From Fen-1362 sp049516395 (GTDB lineage Bacteria; Planctomycetota; Phycisphaerae; Sedimentisphaerales; Anaerobacaceae): a stretch of 64,000 nucleotides of DNA. Positions within the stretch are counted from its first letter, which is position 1, and each line of letters begins with the position of its first letter. The notes under the pieces are model-generated. The model did no database searches. It was not told where the DNA came from and saw nothing but the letters and a program-made list of their open reading frames with translations. Both the position numbers and the translations under genes were made by a program. Positions 25,371 through 35,931 of this stretch are shown in pieces. The stretch covers positions 124,001 through 188,000 of the forward strand of contig JBEKTD010000003.1 of NCBI GenBank assembly GCA_049516395.1, written 5' to 3'.

Positions 25371-25405
25371 TCGAGCTACGTTGCAAAGTATCCTGCTGTT
25401 GACGT

Positions 25406-25651
25406 TTATTCTTGGGGCGGTCTGGTGTCTGTGGGGGGGGCGTCTTCACGTTTATATGTCGGCTTTTTGAATTCGGCCAGCTTCTTGGCGTAATCCGCGA
25501 CCGAATTTGATGCCTGCTGGTATTTCTCAGACCTGACTTTTGGCCTTTCTTTTTCGAGCTTGCGTTCACGCCATTCCCATATTCCGTACGCAATCCAGCC
25601 GATAGCGACAAGCGCCGCAGCCGCTATCATTATTTTCCAGAACAAATCCAT
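25406..25651 (-). CDS. Small single-pass membrane protein
   Basis: An 81-residue protein starting MDLFWKIMIAAAALVAIGWIA, one membrane helix then a charged, Lys/Glu-rich cytoplasmic tail with a Pro-rich end. ATG25651 is preferred over the longer frame to 25708 because the hydrophobic helix then begins at the start. Unknown function; no family recognised. Weak confidence because small membrane-helix frames can arise by chance, but the pattern of helix plus charged tail is typical of real genes. Confidence 0.45.
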   Translation of the reverse strand: MDLFWKIMIAAAALVAIGWIAYGIWEWRERKLEKERPKVRSEKYQQASNSVADYAKKLAEFKKPTYKREDAPPTDTRPPQE

Positions 25652-25976
25652 AAGAGGTCCTATATAAATATCCTCAAAACAGGTTTTTTTGCTTGCCGGA
25701 ATATACACGAAGATTCTATTTAAGTCAACTTGCCGGCTGATTTACTCCATCACGGCGGCGGCGCCTTTGGCCGAATACAACGTCCTTTAATCTTTGCTTA
25801 AATCCCATCACAGACAGTAAATTAGCGATAAAGCCAGCTCTTTTTCGAGCCGATAAACCATCAGGGAATTTTTAAGTATGGTCCTGGGTAACGGAATTGG
25901 GGAACCAGAAGGCAATGTATTGCCGGAGTATTAATTCCGGAATCGCCGATTTTGAAAATTTGCAAGGAGAAGCATT

Positions 25977-26870
25977 ATGGCGACCAAGGGCCACTTAAGT
26001 GTCGATAATTTTGCGAACATCGCGACAACGCAGTCAGCGACCGGCGAAATAACCAAAGCCAAAGATATCTCGCAATACGAAGTTGTTTCAATCAATAAAA
26101 ACGCCTCCGTCTATGACGCTATAGACCTGATGGTCAAGCACAATATCACCGGGTTGCCCGTGGTTGACGACACGGGGCTTCGCGGGATTATTTCCGAAAA
26201 AGACGTCTTGAGGCTTCTTTATGATACCGAATTTATCGGCGGGTGCGTCGGCGATTATATGACGACGGATGTTCTGACTTTTGACGAGGAAGATACCATT
26301 GTTGATATCTGCCGGTGCCTGATGAGCAATAATTTCCGCAGAGTCCCTGTATTGCGCAACGGCAAACTCGTCGCCATCATAACCAGAGCCGACCTTATCA
26401 GGGCAAACAAAAACAGATTCAGACCCGCTGTGCCACATGACACAACAATGGCCCACCCCAATTTTCTCCTCGCCAGGCACGTTATGACCTGCGGCCTGCT
26501 CACTGTCAGCAGGCACAGCCCTATTTACAGGGCAATGGAGCTTATCGCCGTGGGCGACATCACAGGCCTTCCTGTCGTGGATGACTCGATGAAACTCGTG
26601 GGCATCGTATCCGAAAAAGACCTTATCAATCTTTTATGCGACCCCGATGCCAAACCGGGTCTCGTGCAGGACTGTATGACAAGGGAAGTGGTGAGTTTCG
26701 ACTGGGACGACTCGCTTTTCGAGGTTTGTCACTGCTTTATTAACAACAATTTCCGCAGGGTCCCGATTCTCGAAAAGGGAAAGCTCACGGGCATTATCAG
26801 CAGACGGGACATTATTATTTACATAATGCAGAACCGTGAGCATTTCTTCAGCCAAAAATCCAAACTATGA
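25977..26870 (+). CDS. Four-CBS-domain protein
   Basis: A 297-residue protein made of four CBS domains in two Bateman pairs, with no other domain. The repeated signature is clear: MVKHNITGLPVVDDTGLRGIISEKDVL, then NNFRRVPVLRNGKLVAIITRADLI, and again ITGLPVVDDSMKLVGIVSEKDL and NNFRRVPILEKGKLTGIISRRDII. CBS pairs bind adenine nucleotides (AMP, ATP, SAM) and sense energy charge. The next gene is a close homologue, a tandem duplication. ATG25977 has AAGGAG at 25963-25968. The partner protein that it controls is not evident. Confidence 0.85.
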   Translation: MATKGHLSVDNFANIATTQSATGEITKAKDISQYEVVSINKNASVYDAIDLMVKHNITGLPVVDDTGLRGIISEKDVLRLLYDTEFIGGCVGDYMTTDVLTFDEEDTIVDICRCLMSNNFRRVPVLRNGKLVAIITRADLIRANKNRFRPAVPHDTTMAHPNFLLARHVMTCGLLTVSRHSPIYRAMELIAVGDITGLPVVDDSMKLVGIVSEKDLINLLCDPDAKPGLVQDCMTREVVSFDWDDSLFEVCHCFINNNFRRVPILEKGKLTGIISRRDIIIYIMQNREHFFSQKSKL

Positions 26871-26913
26871 ATTTAACGGGCATAAAATGCCTGACCTTAT
26901 ATTAAGGAATTGA

Positions 26914-27807
26914 ATGATGGCCACGACGGAATATTTTGCAGAGGATAACTCGAACGCAACCGCGACGCTTCAATGCGAGCAGGAAAAAACAAAGGCAAAA
27001 GACGTAATGCAATACGGCGTGGCCACAATAGATAAAAAAACGTCCGTTTACCAGGCCATCGCGTTGATGGTAAAAAAGAATGTTACCGGCCTGCCCGTTG
27101 TTGATGAATCAGGTCTCGTCGGCCTTATCTCTGAAAAAGACGTCCTTAAACTGCTCTACCATACCGAGTTCGTCGAAGGTTGCGTCCGCGATTATATGAC
27201 AACCAAAATATTCACATTCGATGAAGAGGATGCTCTTGTTGATGTTTGCCGATGCCTTATGCAAAATAGCTTCCGAAGAGTTCCGGTGATGCGCCAGGGC
27301 CGGCTTGCCGGAATCATAAGCAGGGCCGACCTTATCAGGGCCAACAAAGATAAATTCAGGCCGCGTGTTCAACAGGATGCCCCGATGTCCTGCCCTGCCA
27401 TAGTTGTTGCTAAAGACGTTATGAAATCCGGCCTGCTTACCGTCAGGACGTCAACCCCGGTTTACGAGGCGATGGAAATACTCGCCACTAAAAATGTCAC
27501 GGGTTTGCCCGTTGTCGATGAATATATGAACATGCTCGGCATTATCTCCGAAAAGGATATGCTCAAGCTGCTTTATGACCCAAACGCAAAACCCGGTCTG
27601 GTGGAGGAGTACATGACAGCCGGAGTTATCGGGTTTGAACAGAACACACCCCTTTTTGATATCTGCGACTGTCTGATTGATAACAGTTTCCGTCGCGTCC
27701 CCATTCTAAACCATGGCAAACTCGTCGGCATCATCAGCAGGACCGACATAATGGCCTACATTATGAAAAACCACTCGCGGTTCTTCAACCAGAAACCCAA
27801 AGATTGA
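26914..27807 (+). CDS. Four-CBS-domain protein, tandem paralogue
   Basis: Also 297 residues with the same four-CBS layout as the gene upstream: VTGLPVVDESGLVGLISEKDVL, SFRRVPVMRQGRLAGIISRADLI, then VTGLPVVDEYMNMLGIISEKDML and SFRRVPILNHGKLVGIISRTDI. The two differ most at the N-terminal about 30 residues and between domains 2 and 3. Start ATG26914 (or ATG26917) is 43 bases after the upstream stop, with TAAGGAATTG as ribosome site. Likely one operon. Nucleotide sensing is from family knowledge. Confidence 0.85.
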   Translation: MMATTEYFAEDNSNATATLQCEQEKTKAKDVMQYGVATIDKKTSVYQAIALMVKKNVTGLPVVDESGLVGLISEKDVLKLLYHTEFVEGCVRDYMTTKIFTFDEEDALVDVCRCLMQNSFRRVPVMRQGRLAGIISRADLIRANKDKFRPRVQQDAPMSCPAIVVAKDVMKSGLLTVRTSTPVYEAMEILATKNVTGLPVVDEYMNMLGIISEKDMLKLLYDPNAKPGLVEEYMTAGVIGFEQNTPLFDICDCLIDNSFRRVPILNHGKLVGIISRTDIMAYIMKNHSRFFNQKPKD

Positions 27808-27833
27808 CCTTCAGGATTATAAAGTTAATCCTG

Positions 27834-28907
27834 CTAATTAGGTTTCCTTGTCTTGCCGGTTAATAACGCGCAGATAATCCCGATAAGAAGACCCGTTCCT
27901 CCCGCTATGGGAACAGGAATTTGCCAGGGCAAAACATCCGCCTTCAACGGCGTTTTTGCATAGTCAACCAATTGCAGCCCCGCTACGTCAGCATTGTCTG
28001 AGAGAACCCTCAATTTTTCAATCTTCGCTCGAACCGAACCCATCGCTCTGCGTCTGTCATCTCTGATAAACTGTCTCTGAGCGTATTGTGCTCTGGCAGT
28101 GACCAGCTCTTCCTCTCTTTTCTCTGTTTCTTCCCGCATTTTCCTGAGTCCGGCCAGTCGGCTTTGCATTAATTTTATTTTAAGTTCCAGGTCCTTTATC
28201 TCAGCGGTCGTATTCGGGTCTGGCTTCCCGGGAGATGAAATCTGCTGCGGCTGGCCCATAAGCGCGTCGCGATGAGTTTGAAGCTGGTTTATATCGAGGG
28301 CGCAATCATCCTCCTCGTTCTGAAGGCGTATCAGGCGGACAGTAATTGGGTGGGGATAGTCGTGTTGCTCCAGGTCAGTAAAACCATATCTGCGACGAGC
28401 ATCATCCAGCGTCCTTTCGGCCGAATCGAGGTCTTTTTCAATGCGAGTCAGATTTTCGTCGAGGAACATAAGATTAGTTGCGATTTGTTTTCGCTTTGCG
28501 CTTTGTTGTGTTTTCAGAAAAGTATCGGCCAATTCGTTCAACAAGGTTTCGGCATCCTTGCCATCACGACAGGTCATCGAAATCCTGATAAGGTCTCCGT
28601 CCTGCATTGCCTTGGCGCGAAACCGCTTTTTCAATTCATACACACCTGCTGTTAATCTTTTATCTCTGGTTTCGCCAAGTTCCACAAACCAGTAGGTCTG
28701 CTGAATTTTATCCCTGTCAATCACAGATTCCAAAGTGTTTTTGTTTCTGATAAGAGCAACAACCGAGCCCTTTTTTGTGCCTGGCAGGACCCTTATAAAG
28801 GTCTCCGCGGTGTATTCGGGCCACAATTGCGGCGCAAGAAAGCAGATAAGCCAGCCAATTACTAATCCCAAAACAAGAAATGCCAAGAGAATCTTTGCAG
28901 TGCGCAT
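27834..28907 (-). CDS. Wzz/GumC-like polysaccharide chain-length or export protein
   Basis: A 357-residue protein with an N-terminal membrane helix (ILLAFLVLGLVIGWLICFLA), a long periplasmic region with coiled-coil stretches (about residues 140-310) and a C-terminal helix (IAGGTGLLIGIICALL). That is the plan of Wzz/GumC chain-length regulators, which set O-antigen or exopolysaccharide length. No tyrosine-kinase domain is attached. ATG28907 has GGAGG 6 bases upstream; the frame is open to 28928. It stands convergent with the CBS genes. Exopolysaccharide fits with PEP-CTERM proteins in this genome, but the direct link is inferred. Confidence 0.65.
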   Translation of the reverse strand: MRTAKILLAFLVLGLVIGWLICFLAPQLWPEYTAETFIRVLPGTKKGSVVALIRNKNTLESVIDRDKIQQTYWFVELGETRDKRLTAGVYELKKRFRAKAMQDGDLIRISMTCRDGKDAETLLNELADTFLKTQQSAKRKQIATNLMFLDENLTRIEKDLDSAERTLDDARRRYGFTDLEQHDYPHPITVRLIRLQNEEDDCALDINQLQTHRDALMGQPQQISSPGKPDPNTTAEIKDLELKIKLMQSRLAGLRKMREETEKREEELVTARAQYAQRQFIRDDRRRAMGSVRAKIEKLRVLSDNADVAGLQLVDYAKTPLKADVLPWQIPVPIAGGTGLLIGIICALLTGKTRKPN

Positions 28908-29096
28908 AAATACCTCCAGCAATAGCACATTACAAACCGGTTAACCCTGCGTTGAAACCTGTCAATTGTTACGTGACAATACGTAATTATTTTATCCTTG
29001 TTCGCCGGTAATAAAAGAACAAAGCATAAATATTCCGGATTATCCCTGAAATGGATAAAAGTCCTTGATGCTGTTTTTCGCAAATAACAGGTCTGG

Positions 29097-30548
<1,452 letters not shown>

Positions 30549-30576
30549 TTTATGATTTCCTTTCTATGTATCTGTT

Positions 30577-30619
30577 ATTCCCGCAAACCTGTCCTGAGCT
30601 TGTCGAAGGAAGCGGGAAT
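30577..30619. repeat. Family-1 hairpin repeat between larA-like gene and gnd
   Basis: Core 30588-30609 is inverted relative to the copy at 8883 and nearly identical. It is enclosed by ATTCCCGC (30577-30584) and GCGGGAAT (30612-30619), an extra pair of arms. It sits inside the uronate operon. Confidence 0.65.
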
Positions 30620-30627
30620 CCAGGTGT

Positions 30628-31902
30628 TTACTCCCTTATCCTCGGGATACTCCCGTCCGATAATCTATACAACGTCTCGCCTGCGTTGTGAACAACTAAA
30701 ATTCCCTTGTCTTCCTTGTCCTCGTAATTTGCGATGTCGATTTGTTCCGGGTCCATATAGCCCAGGTTTATCTTCTGGCATCGCTCTCTGCTTATGCCCG
30801 TTGCCAAAACAACGTTAATTCTCGGTTTTTCCACGCCGTTGTTATATGTGCCGATTCCTTTAACGTGTGTGCAGTGAGCTATCGCCCCTAACGGATAATC
30901 CTTGAATTTGTCCCACTGCTTGAGGAAATAATCTCGCGTATGATAGCCGACCTGCTCGATTGTTTTGCCGTGCGTTACCGAAACCTCTTTGATATGCGGG
31001 GCGTAAATTATCAGCGTCCCGCCGTCCGCAATCACCGGCTCCAGCTTATACATCACCTTGCCCGCCGTCCATATCTCGTCATACATCTTCGGCGCTATCC
31101 CCAGCACCGTCTTGTAGGGTTTGTCCTTATAGACGATATGCACTTTCGCCGACAAATCCGCCGCCCTTTCCCATGCTTCAACACATTCGCCGATGAATAT
31201 GCCTTTGACCTGTTCCTTGTTTGACACCAGCGCAAAAAGCGTATGCGGCGTTTTGATGTATGATGCCGCGTTTTCGACGACCTCGCGAGTTGCCGTCCAC
31301 TTGTTGCCGTTTATTGCGGGGTTCGTTATCACTGCGCCAAGCCAGTGGAAAAAGTTTATGATTTGAGGTCCCGCAACGCCCGGGAAGATATATTTGTGCC
31401 CACCCGAAAACCCAACTACCTCATGCGGAAATACAGGCCCGATGATAAAAAACTCATCGTAATCAAAAACCAGTTTATTAACCGTGACCTCAACCTCTTC
31501 GCGGAAAAGCCCCTTGGTCAGCCGTTCAATCTTGTCGGCGTGTATCTTGCCTGCGAATTTGAACATCTCGGGGTTATCCCACTGGTGATTAAAAAATTTT
31601 ACCGACTTGTATTTACCGTTGCGCTCTTCCGGCGTCATCGTCAGCCGAGCACAAATTTGCTCTTCGCTTATCGGCGGGTGAGTCCCCAGCGCAACTAACA
31701 CGTCTAATTTTTTTACGTCATTACCGATGCAATCGAATATGGCTTTGAACACCCCGCCGACGGGGCCGGACCTGGTATTATCCGGGACGATAACAAGTAT
31801 GCTTTTGCCGAAGTATCTCCGTCGCCCGAAAAACTCCGCCACCGCCTCCTGCATCTGTTCTTTGCTTATTACCCCGCCCGCATATTGTCGCTCAATTACC
31901 AT
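30628..31902 (-). CDS. LarA-family nickel-pincer hydroxyacid racemase/epimerase homologue
   Basis: A 424-residue protein of the LarA (DUF2088) family. Family members use a nickel pincer nucleotide cofactor bound to a Lys to racemise or epimerise alpha-hydroxyacids; besides lactate, members acting on malate, phenyllactate and D-gluconate are known. Visible motifs: VPDNTRSGP in the DxTRP-like loop, a GTHPPISEEQ histidine region and FSGGHKYIFPGV, which holds the likely pincer Lys and neighbours. Substrate cannot be read from the motifs. Placed between uronate enzymes and gnd; a mannonate/gluconate C2 epimerisation would link them. AAGGTG lies 6 bases before ATG31902. The larBCE cofactor genes are not in the window. 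Confidence 0.75.
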   Translation of the reverse strand: MVIERQYAGGVISKEQMQEAVAEFFGRRRYFGKSILVIVPDNTRSGPVGGVFKAIFDCIGNDVKKLDVLVALGTHPPISEEQICARLTMTPEERNGKYKSVKFFNHQWDNPEMFKFAGKIHADKIERLTKGLFREEVEVTVNKLVFDYDEFFIIGPVFPHEVVGFSGGHKYIFPGVAGPQIINFFHWLGAVITNPAINGNKWTATREVVENAASYIKTPHTLFALVSNKEQVKGIFIGECVEAWERAADLSAKVHIVYKDKPYKTVLGIAPKMYDEIWTAGKVMYKLEPVIADGGTLIIYAPHIKEVSVTHGKTIEQVGYHTRDYFLKQWDKFKDYPLGAIAHCTHVKGIGTYNNGVEKPRINVVLATGISRERCQKINLGYMDPEQIDIANYEDKEDKGILVVHNAGETLYRLSDGSIPRIRE

Positions 31903-31960
31903 ATCACACCTTTTTTACCGCGTGCTCCGCCGTAAGGCGTCCCTTACTGGAGACGGCGAA

Positions 31961-32866
31961 TCATTTTTCCCACGGCGGTTTGCCCGGCAGGGAATTCTCA
32001 AATTCATTTATCAGCTTCCGCTCATACCCGCCTGCAAACTGTCCCTTGAGAAATCTGTCAAATGCCTCATTAAAAAACCGCTTCCACGACTCCGTCTCTT
32101 TACCGGGCACTATCGGGTAAAACAACGTCTCGTTTGCCTTTGCCGCCTTCAGGTCGCCCGGGGCGTCGCCCACCATTAAGACATGGTTCTTATCGTATCT
32201 GCCTTTCGTCGCATATTCAAGATGTTCGGCTTTTGTTCCCATTTCCTGCCCCGCGATGACCGCGACGTATTTGGCGATATCGTGCTCTTGCCATTCCCGC
32301 ACAAGCGCCTCGCCAGGTGTTGCCGATACCACTATAACATCCGCCGCCGGCTGTATCTTCTCCAAACTCTCCCGCACATACGGGAAGGGCGGTATCCCCT
32401 TTACGATATCCGTTACCGCCTGGTTCACCTTTTTGCTCCAGTCCAGCGCCTGCTCTAATTCTTTCTTCACCACCGGGTCTTTCGCCGCCTCAATCGCCTT
32501 TCTTAATCCGTCATTGCTCAGGATGCTCTTCGGGTCATCCACCCACGCGAAATAATGCGGCAGTTGCGGCACCTTGAATCCCCTCTCCTTAACGTGCGGG
32601 TGATTCGGCAGCAATTCCGACAAAATCTTTTTCAGCGTCTTGTGCCTGTTCGCCCCACGGGTTTTACTGAATAAATCCGCAAAAACCCTGCATTCTCTTG
32701 CCGCCTCCGCCACCGGCTGCAATCCAAAACACGCCACCGTCCACGGGCAGAAACACTCCCGCTGTTTTATCCCCATCGTATCGAATACGCAACCGTCCGA
32801 ATCAATCCCGACGAAAAATTTTTTCGTAACTTTAAATTCCTTCAATGCTGCCGCTGCATCCGCCAT
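31961..32866 (-). CDS. HAD-family hydrolase in uronate block
   Basis: A 301-residue haloacid-dehalogenase-type protein. Motif I is GIDSDGCVFDT with the Asp-x-Asp pair, motif II a VVSATP threonine/serine, and motif IV LMVGDAPGDLKAA, so the phosphatase core seems complete; the cap lies in residues about 60-180. Family members are phosphatases or phosphoglucomutases; the substrate is unknown. ATG32866 has GGAG 7 bases upstream; the longer frame to 32977 is made of repeat-like sequence (a tandem of CACTGATTMA units). It may act on a sugar phosphate or repair side-products of the uronate pathway; inference. Confidence 0.65.
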   Translation of the reverse strand: MADAAAALKEFKVTKKFFVGIDSDGCVFDTMGIKQRECFCPWTVACFGLQPVAEAARECRVFADLFSKTRGANRHKTLKKILSELLPNHPHVKERGFKVPQLPHYFAWVDDPKSILSNDGLRKAIEAAKDPVVKKELEQALDWSKKVNQAVTDIVKGIPPFPYVRESLEKIQPAADVIVVSATPGEALVREWQEHDIAKYVAVIAGQEMGTKAEHLEYATKGRYDKNHVLMVGDAPGDLKAAKANETLFYPIVPGKETESWKRFFNEAFDRFLKGQFAGGYERKLINEFENSLPGKPPWEK

Positions 32867-33027
32867 TAAAACTCCTTCGACACTGATTAACACTGATTCA
32901 CACTGTTTTTTTACCTTCCCGGAATAACGCTGAAGTATCGAGACCGAAACAATCTCAAACAACTCAAAACTAAACACTCAAAACTATCTGCTATACGCTA
33001 ATCTTTTTACCCCACTTGTTCAAGTGC

Positions 33028-34410
33028 CTATGCTACCTGCGGGGCAGCGAATTCCATTGGTTCCAGACGTGGATTTATTACGTGGATGATAAGCACATTT
33101 ACCAGATATATTCCGGCCGCTATGGCAAACAATATATGATACTGGCCCGTCCATTCGAGAATATACCCGGTGAGCTTGGCAATGAACATGCCGCCGATTG
33201 CCCCAGCCATACCGCCGATGCCCACGATTGAGCTGATTACCTGACGCGGCGCAGTGTCGGAGACGAGCGTGTAGAGATTTGCCGAGAATCCCTGGTGTGC
33301 CGAAGCCGCCAGGCCGATTAGTAAAGTCGCAACCCACAGATGTGAGGTACTCGATGCCGTGAACACCGGAACGACGCATATCGCGCAGGCCAGCATAGCT
33401 GTTTTGCGGGCAGCGTTTACCGTCCAGCCACGCTTGATGAGCCACGAGGAGAACCACCCGCCGGCGATACTGCCCACATCCGTCATCAGGTAAATGACCA
33501 CCAGCGGCGGGCCTAACTGAATCAGGTTCAATCCGTGTTGTTTGTGCAGGAAATCCGGAACCCAGTATAACCAGAACCACCATATTGGCCCGCTGAGAAA
33601 CATTCCCACTACAAATGCCCATGTCTGGCGATATTGCAGTAATGTCAACCAGGGAATTTTAACAACGGGGTCTGGCGGGTCGCTGCGGATGTAAGCCAGT
33701 TCTTTCGCAGAAAGACGCGGATGTTTTTCCGGGCTTCGATAATACAGTTGCCAGGCCGCAAGCCACAAGAAGCCCAGCAAACCGGTGACCAAAAACGCCA
33801 TTGGCCAGCCGAACTTGACCGTCAGCCATGGTACCATCAATGGCGCAGCCAGCGCACCGACGTTGCTGCCCGCGTTGAAAATGCCCGTGGCCAGCGCCCG
33901 TTCCTTCCTGGGAAACCATTCGCTGACCGTTTTGATTGCCGCGGGGAAGTTCCCGCCTTCAGCCAGCCCCAGTGCGAAACGGGCGGCGCTGAATCCGAGC
34001 ACCGTTACGGGAATCACCAGTAGCCAGCTTTGCGTGGTGTGTGATGCCGATGACAGCCAGTCGCCCAGTTTCGCTTCGGGAGGGATGAACTTATTCAGGG
34101 CGTGTGCCATCGCAGCCAAACTCCAGAAAAAGACCGCCAGGGCGTACCCTAATCTGACGCCCATCCGGTCTATGAGCCGGCCGGCGCCGGCGTAGCCGAA
34201 GGCATAAGCGAGTTGAAAGGCGGTAACGATGTTGCTGTAATCGATTTCGTTCCAGCCGAAATGCTTTGACAGTTCCGGCTTGAGAATACCGATGACCTGC
34301 CGGTCGATATAATTGAGGGTGGTGGCGAAAAACAGCAGCGCACAGATACCCCAGCGCGTCCAGCCGACCGATAACGCGGTCACTTCTTTATCCGTTTGGC
34401 CGTCCGTCAC
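33028..34410 (-). CDS. MFS transporter of the hexuronate (ACS) type
   Basis: A 460-residue transporter with 12 hydrophobic segments. The start RWGICALLFFATTLNYIDRQVIG matches the anion:cation symporter/hexuronate family (ExuT-type), with the D-R-x-x-R/G loop signature GRLIDRMGVRLGYA between helices 2 and 3. ExuT-type carriers bring in D-galacturonate and D-glucuronate by proton symport. Starts with GTG34410 (ACGGAGA 9 bases upstream). It follows uxaC by 26 bases and precedes the HAD gene by 161 bases. The neighbourhood strongly suggests uronate import. Confidence 0.8.
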   Translation of the reverse strand: MTDGQTDKEVTALSVGWTRWGICALLFFATTLNYIDRQVIGILKPELSKHFGWNEIDYSNIVTAFQLAYAFGYAGAGRLIDRMGVRLGYALAVFFWSLAAMAHALNKFIPPEAKLGDWLSSASHTTQSWLLVIPVTVLGFSAARFALGLAEGGNFPAAIKTVSEWFPRKERALATGIFNAGSNVGALAAPLMVPWLTVKFGWPMAFLVTGLLGFLWLAAWQLYYRSPEKHPRLSAKELAYIRSDPPDPVVKIPWLTLLQYRQTWAFVVGMFLSGPIWWFWLYWVPDFLHKQHGLNLIQLGPPLVVIYLMTDVGSIAGGWFSSWLIKRGWTVNAARKTAMLACAICVVPVFTASSTSHLWVATLLIGLAASAHQGFSANLYTLVSDTAPRQVISSIVGIGGMAGAIGGMFIAKLTGYILEWTGQYHILFAIAAGIYLVNVLIIHVINPRLEPMEFAAPQVA

Positions 34411-34436
34411 AAAAAAATCTCCGTTAGTGGTTCTGG

Positions 34437-35858
34437 CTATTCATTCGTCTGCATTGAAAAATAACTACGCGCATTGTTGTAACAGATGTCCCGTACCATA
34501 CCGCCAGGCAATTCAATATCGGGAGGTATTAGTCCGTTCTCAATGTCGTTACCAAGAATGTTGCACAATATCCTACGGAAGTACTCGTGCCTCGGATAAG
34601 ACAGGAAACTTCTTGAATCGGTCGTCATTCCTACAAACCGGCTGAGAAGCCCCAGGTTCGAAAGGGCTTCAATCTGCCTTTGCATCCCGTCTTTCTGGTC
34701 AAGGAACCACCAGGCCGAGCCAAACTGAATCTTGCCGGGACAGGAACCATCCTGGAAGTTGCCCGCCATCGCGGCGATAAGCTCGTTATCTCCCGGATTA
34801 AGATTGTAAAGTATTGTTTTGGGAAGTTTCCTAATGCAGTCGAGCTTGTCGAGGAACCTGGCCAATGGGCGCGAGATTTCAAAGTCGCCGATTGAATCGA
34901 AACCCGTGTCGGGACCGATTGTTTTAACCATTCGCGTATTGTTGTTCCGCAGTGCGCCCAGGTGTAATTGCTGAACCCAGCCCTTTTCGTAATCCATTAG
35001 AGCGAATTCATACATCATCGCCGATTTGAAAATCAGAACGTCTTCTTCCTTGATTTTTTTGCCTGCTCGAATCGCGGCAAATATCTTTTTAAGCCCCAAC
35101 CCGGTAAAGTCCGAGGCGTAAGGGGTGTCAAGTCCGTGGTCGCTTATCCTGCAGCCGTTTATATGGAAAAATTCATGTCTTTTTCTCAACGCCTTGATGT
35201 AGTCGCGATAATCGACTATAATATCAATATCAGCCGCGGCAGCCAGTGCATCAATCCACTTGTTTAATGCGTCGGTATTCTCCGCAGCCATCGCTTTATC
35301 AGGTCGCCAGCAGGGCAGAACTGGTATTTCAAACTTGTCGGCCTTGAGTTTTTTATGGAAATCAAGGGTATCGGTCGGGTCATCGGTGGTGCAGACGCAC
35401 GCCACATTTGCCTTTCGCAGCAGATTCCGGCAGGAAAATTCCGGCGAACGCAGCATTTGACTGCATTTATCGTAGATTTCTTTTGCGGTATCAGGATTGA
35501 GGAGCTCCTCGGCGATGCCGAATGTCCTTTTTAATTCCAGATGGGTCCAGTGGAACAGCGGGTTGCGGATTGTCTTCGGAACGGTTTCGGCCCATTTTTG
35601 AAATTTTTCAAAATCGGTCGCTTCGCCCGTGCAGTATCTCTCGTCGATTCCGTTGGTTCGCATTGCCCGCCACTTGTAGTGGTCGCCCGCCAACCACGCC
35701 TCGGTTAGATTTTTGAACTTATAGTCCTCGGCAATCAATTTGGCCGGCAAATGACAATGGTAATCGTATATCGGCATCTGCTCGGCGTACTCGTGATATA
35801 GAATACGGGCTGTTTTTGTTTGAAGCAGGAAATCTTCGGACATAAAAGTTTCAGCCAT
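34437..35858 (-). CDS. uxaC: Glucuronate/galacturonate isomerase UxaC
   Basis: It isomerises D-glucuronate to D-fructuronate and D-galacturonate to D-tagaturonate, the entry to uronate breakdown. The 473-residue length and the motifs fit: metal-binding HCHL at residues 34-36 (after MPIYDY), LTEAWLAGDHYKWRAMRTNG, LEELKRTFG-type, and GMTTDSRSFLSYPRHEYFRRILCNILG near the C-terminus. It sits between the SDR oxidoreductase gene and the MFS transporter. Start ATG35858 with AGGCGA 6 bases upstream. Confident. Confidence 0.95.
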   Translation of the reverse strand: MAETFMSEDFLLQTKTARILYHEYAEQMPIYDYHCHLPAKLIAEDYKFKNLTEAWLAGDHYKWRAMRTNGIDERYCTGEATDFEKFQKWAETVPKTIRNPLFHWTHLELKRTFGIAEELLNPDTAKEIYDKCSQMLRSPEFSCRNLLRKANVACVCTTDDPTDTLDFHKKLKADKFEIPVLPCWRPDKAMAAENTDALNKWIDALAAAADIDIIVDYRDYIKALRKRHEFFHINGCRISDHGLDTPYASDFTGLGLKKIFAAIRAGKKIKEEDVLIFKSAMMYEFALMDYEKGWVQQLHLGALRNNNTRMVKTIGPDTGFDSIGDFEISRPLARFLDKLDCIRKLPKTILYNLNPGDNELIAAMAGNFQDGSCPGKIQFGSAWWFLDQKDGMQRQIEALSNLGLLSRFVGMTTDSRSFLSYPRHEYFRRILCNILGNDIENGLIPPDIELPGGMVRDICYNNARSYFSMQTNE

Positions 35859-35931
35859 AGTTTATCGCCTGACCTTTCAAATATAAATGTCGAGACCCTT
35901 CCACATCAGACGTTTATGCTTCCCGTAAAAG

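Noticed and set aside
25360..25611. Alternative minus-strand frame near 25.4-25.6 kb
   Set aside because: It overlaps the small membrane protein in another frame and has no coherent composition.
28929..29096. tRNA or small RNA between the Wzz-like gene and gnd
   Set aside because: No cloverleaf or CCA-type end could be folded by eye.
32867..32977. N-terminal extension of the HAD protein
   Set aside because: The codons come from a CACTGATTMA tandem repeat and GGAG sits before ATG32866.
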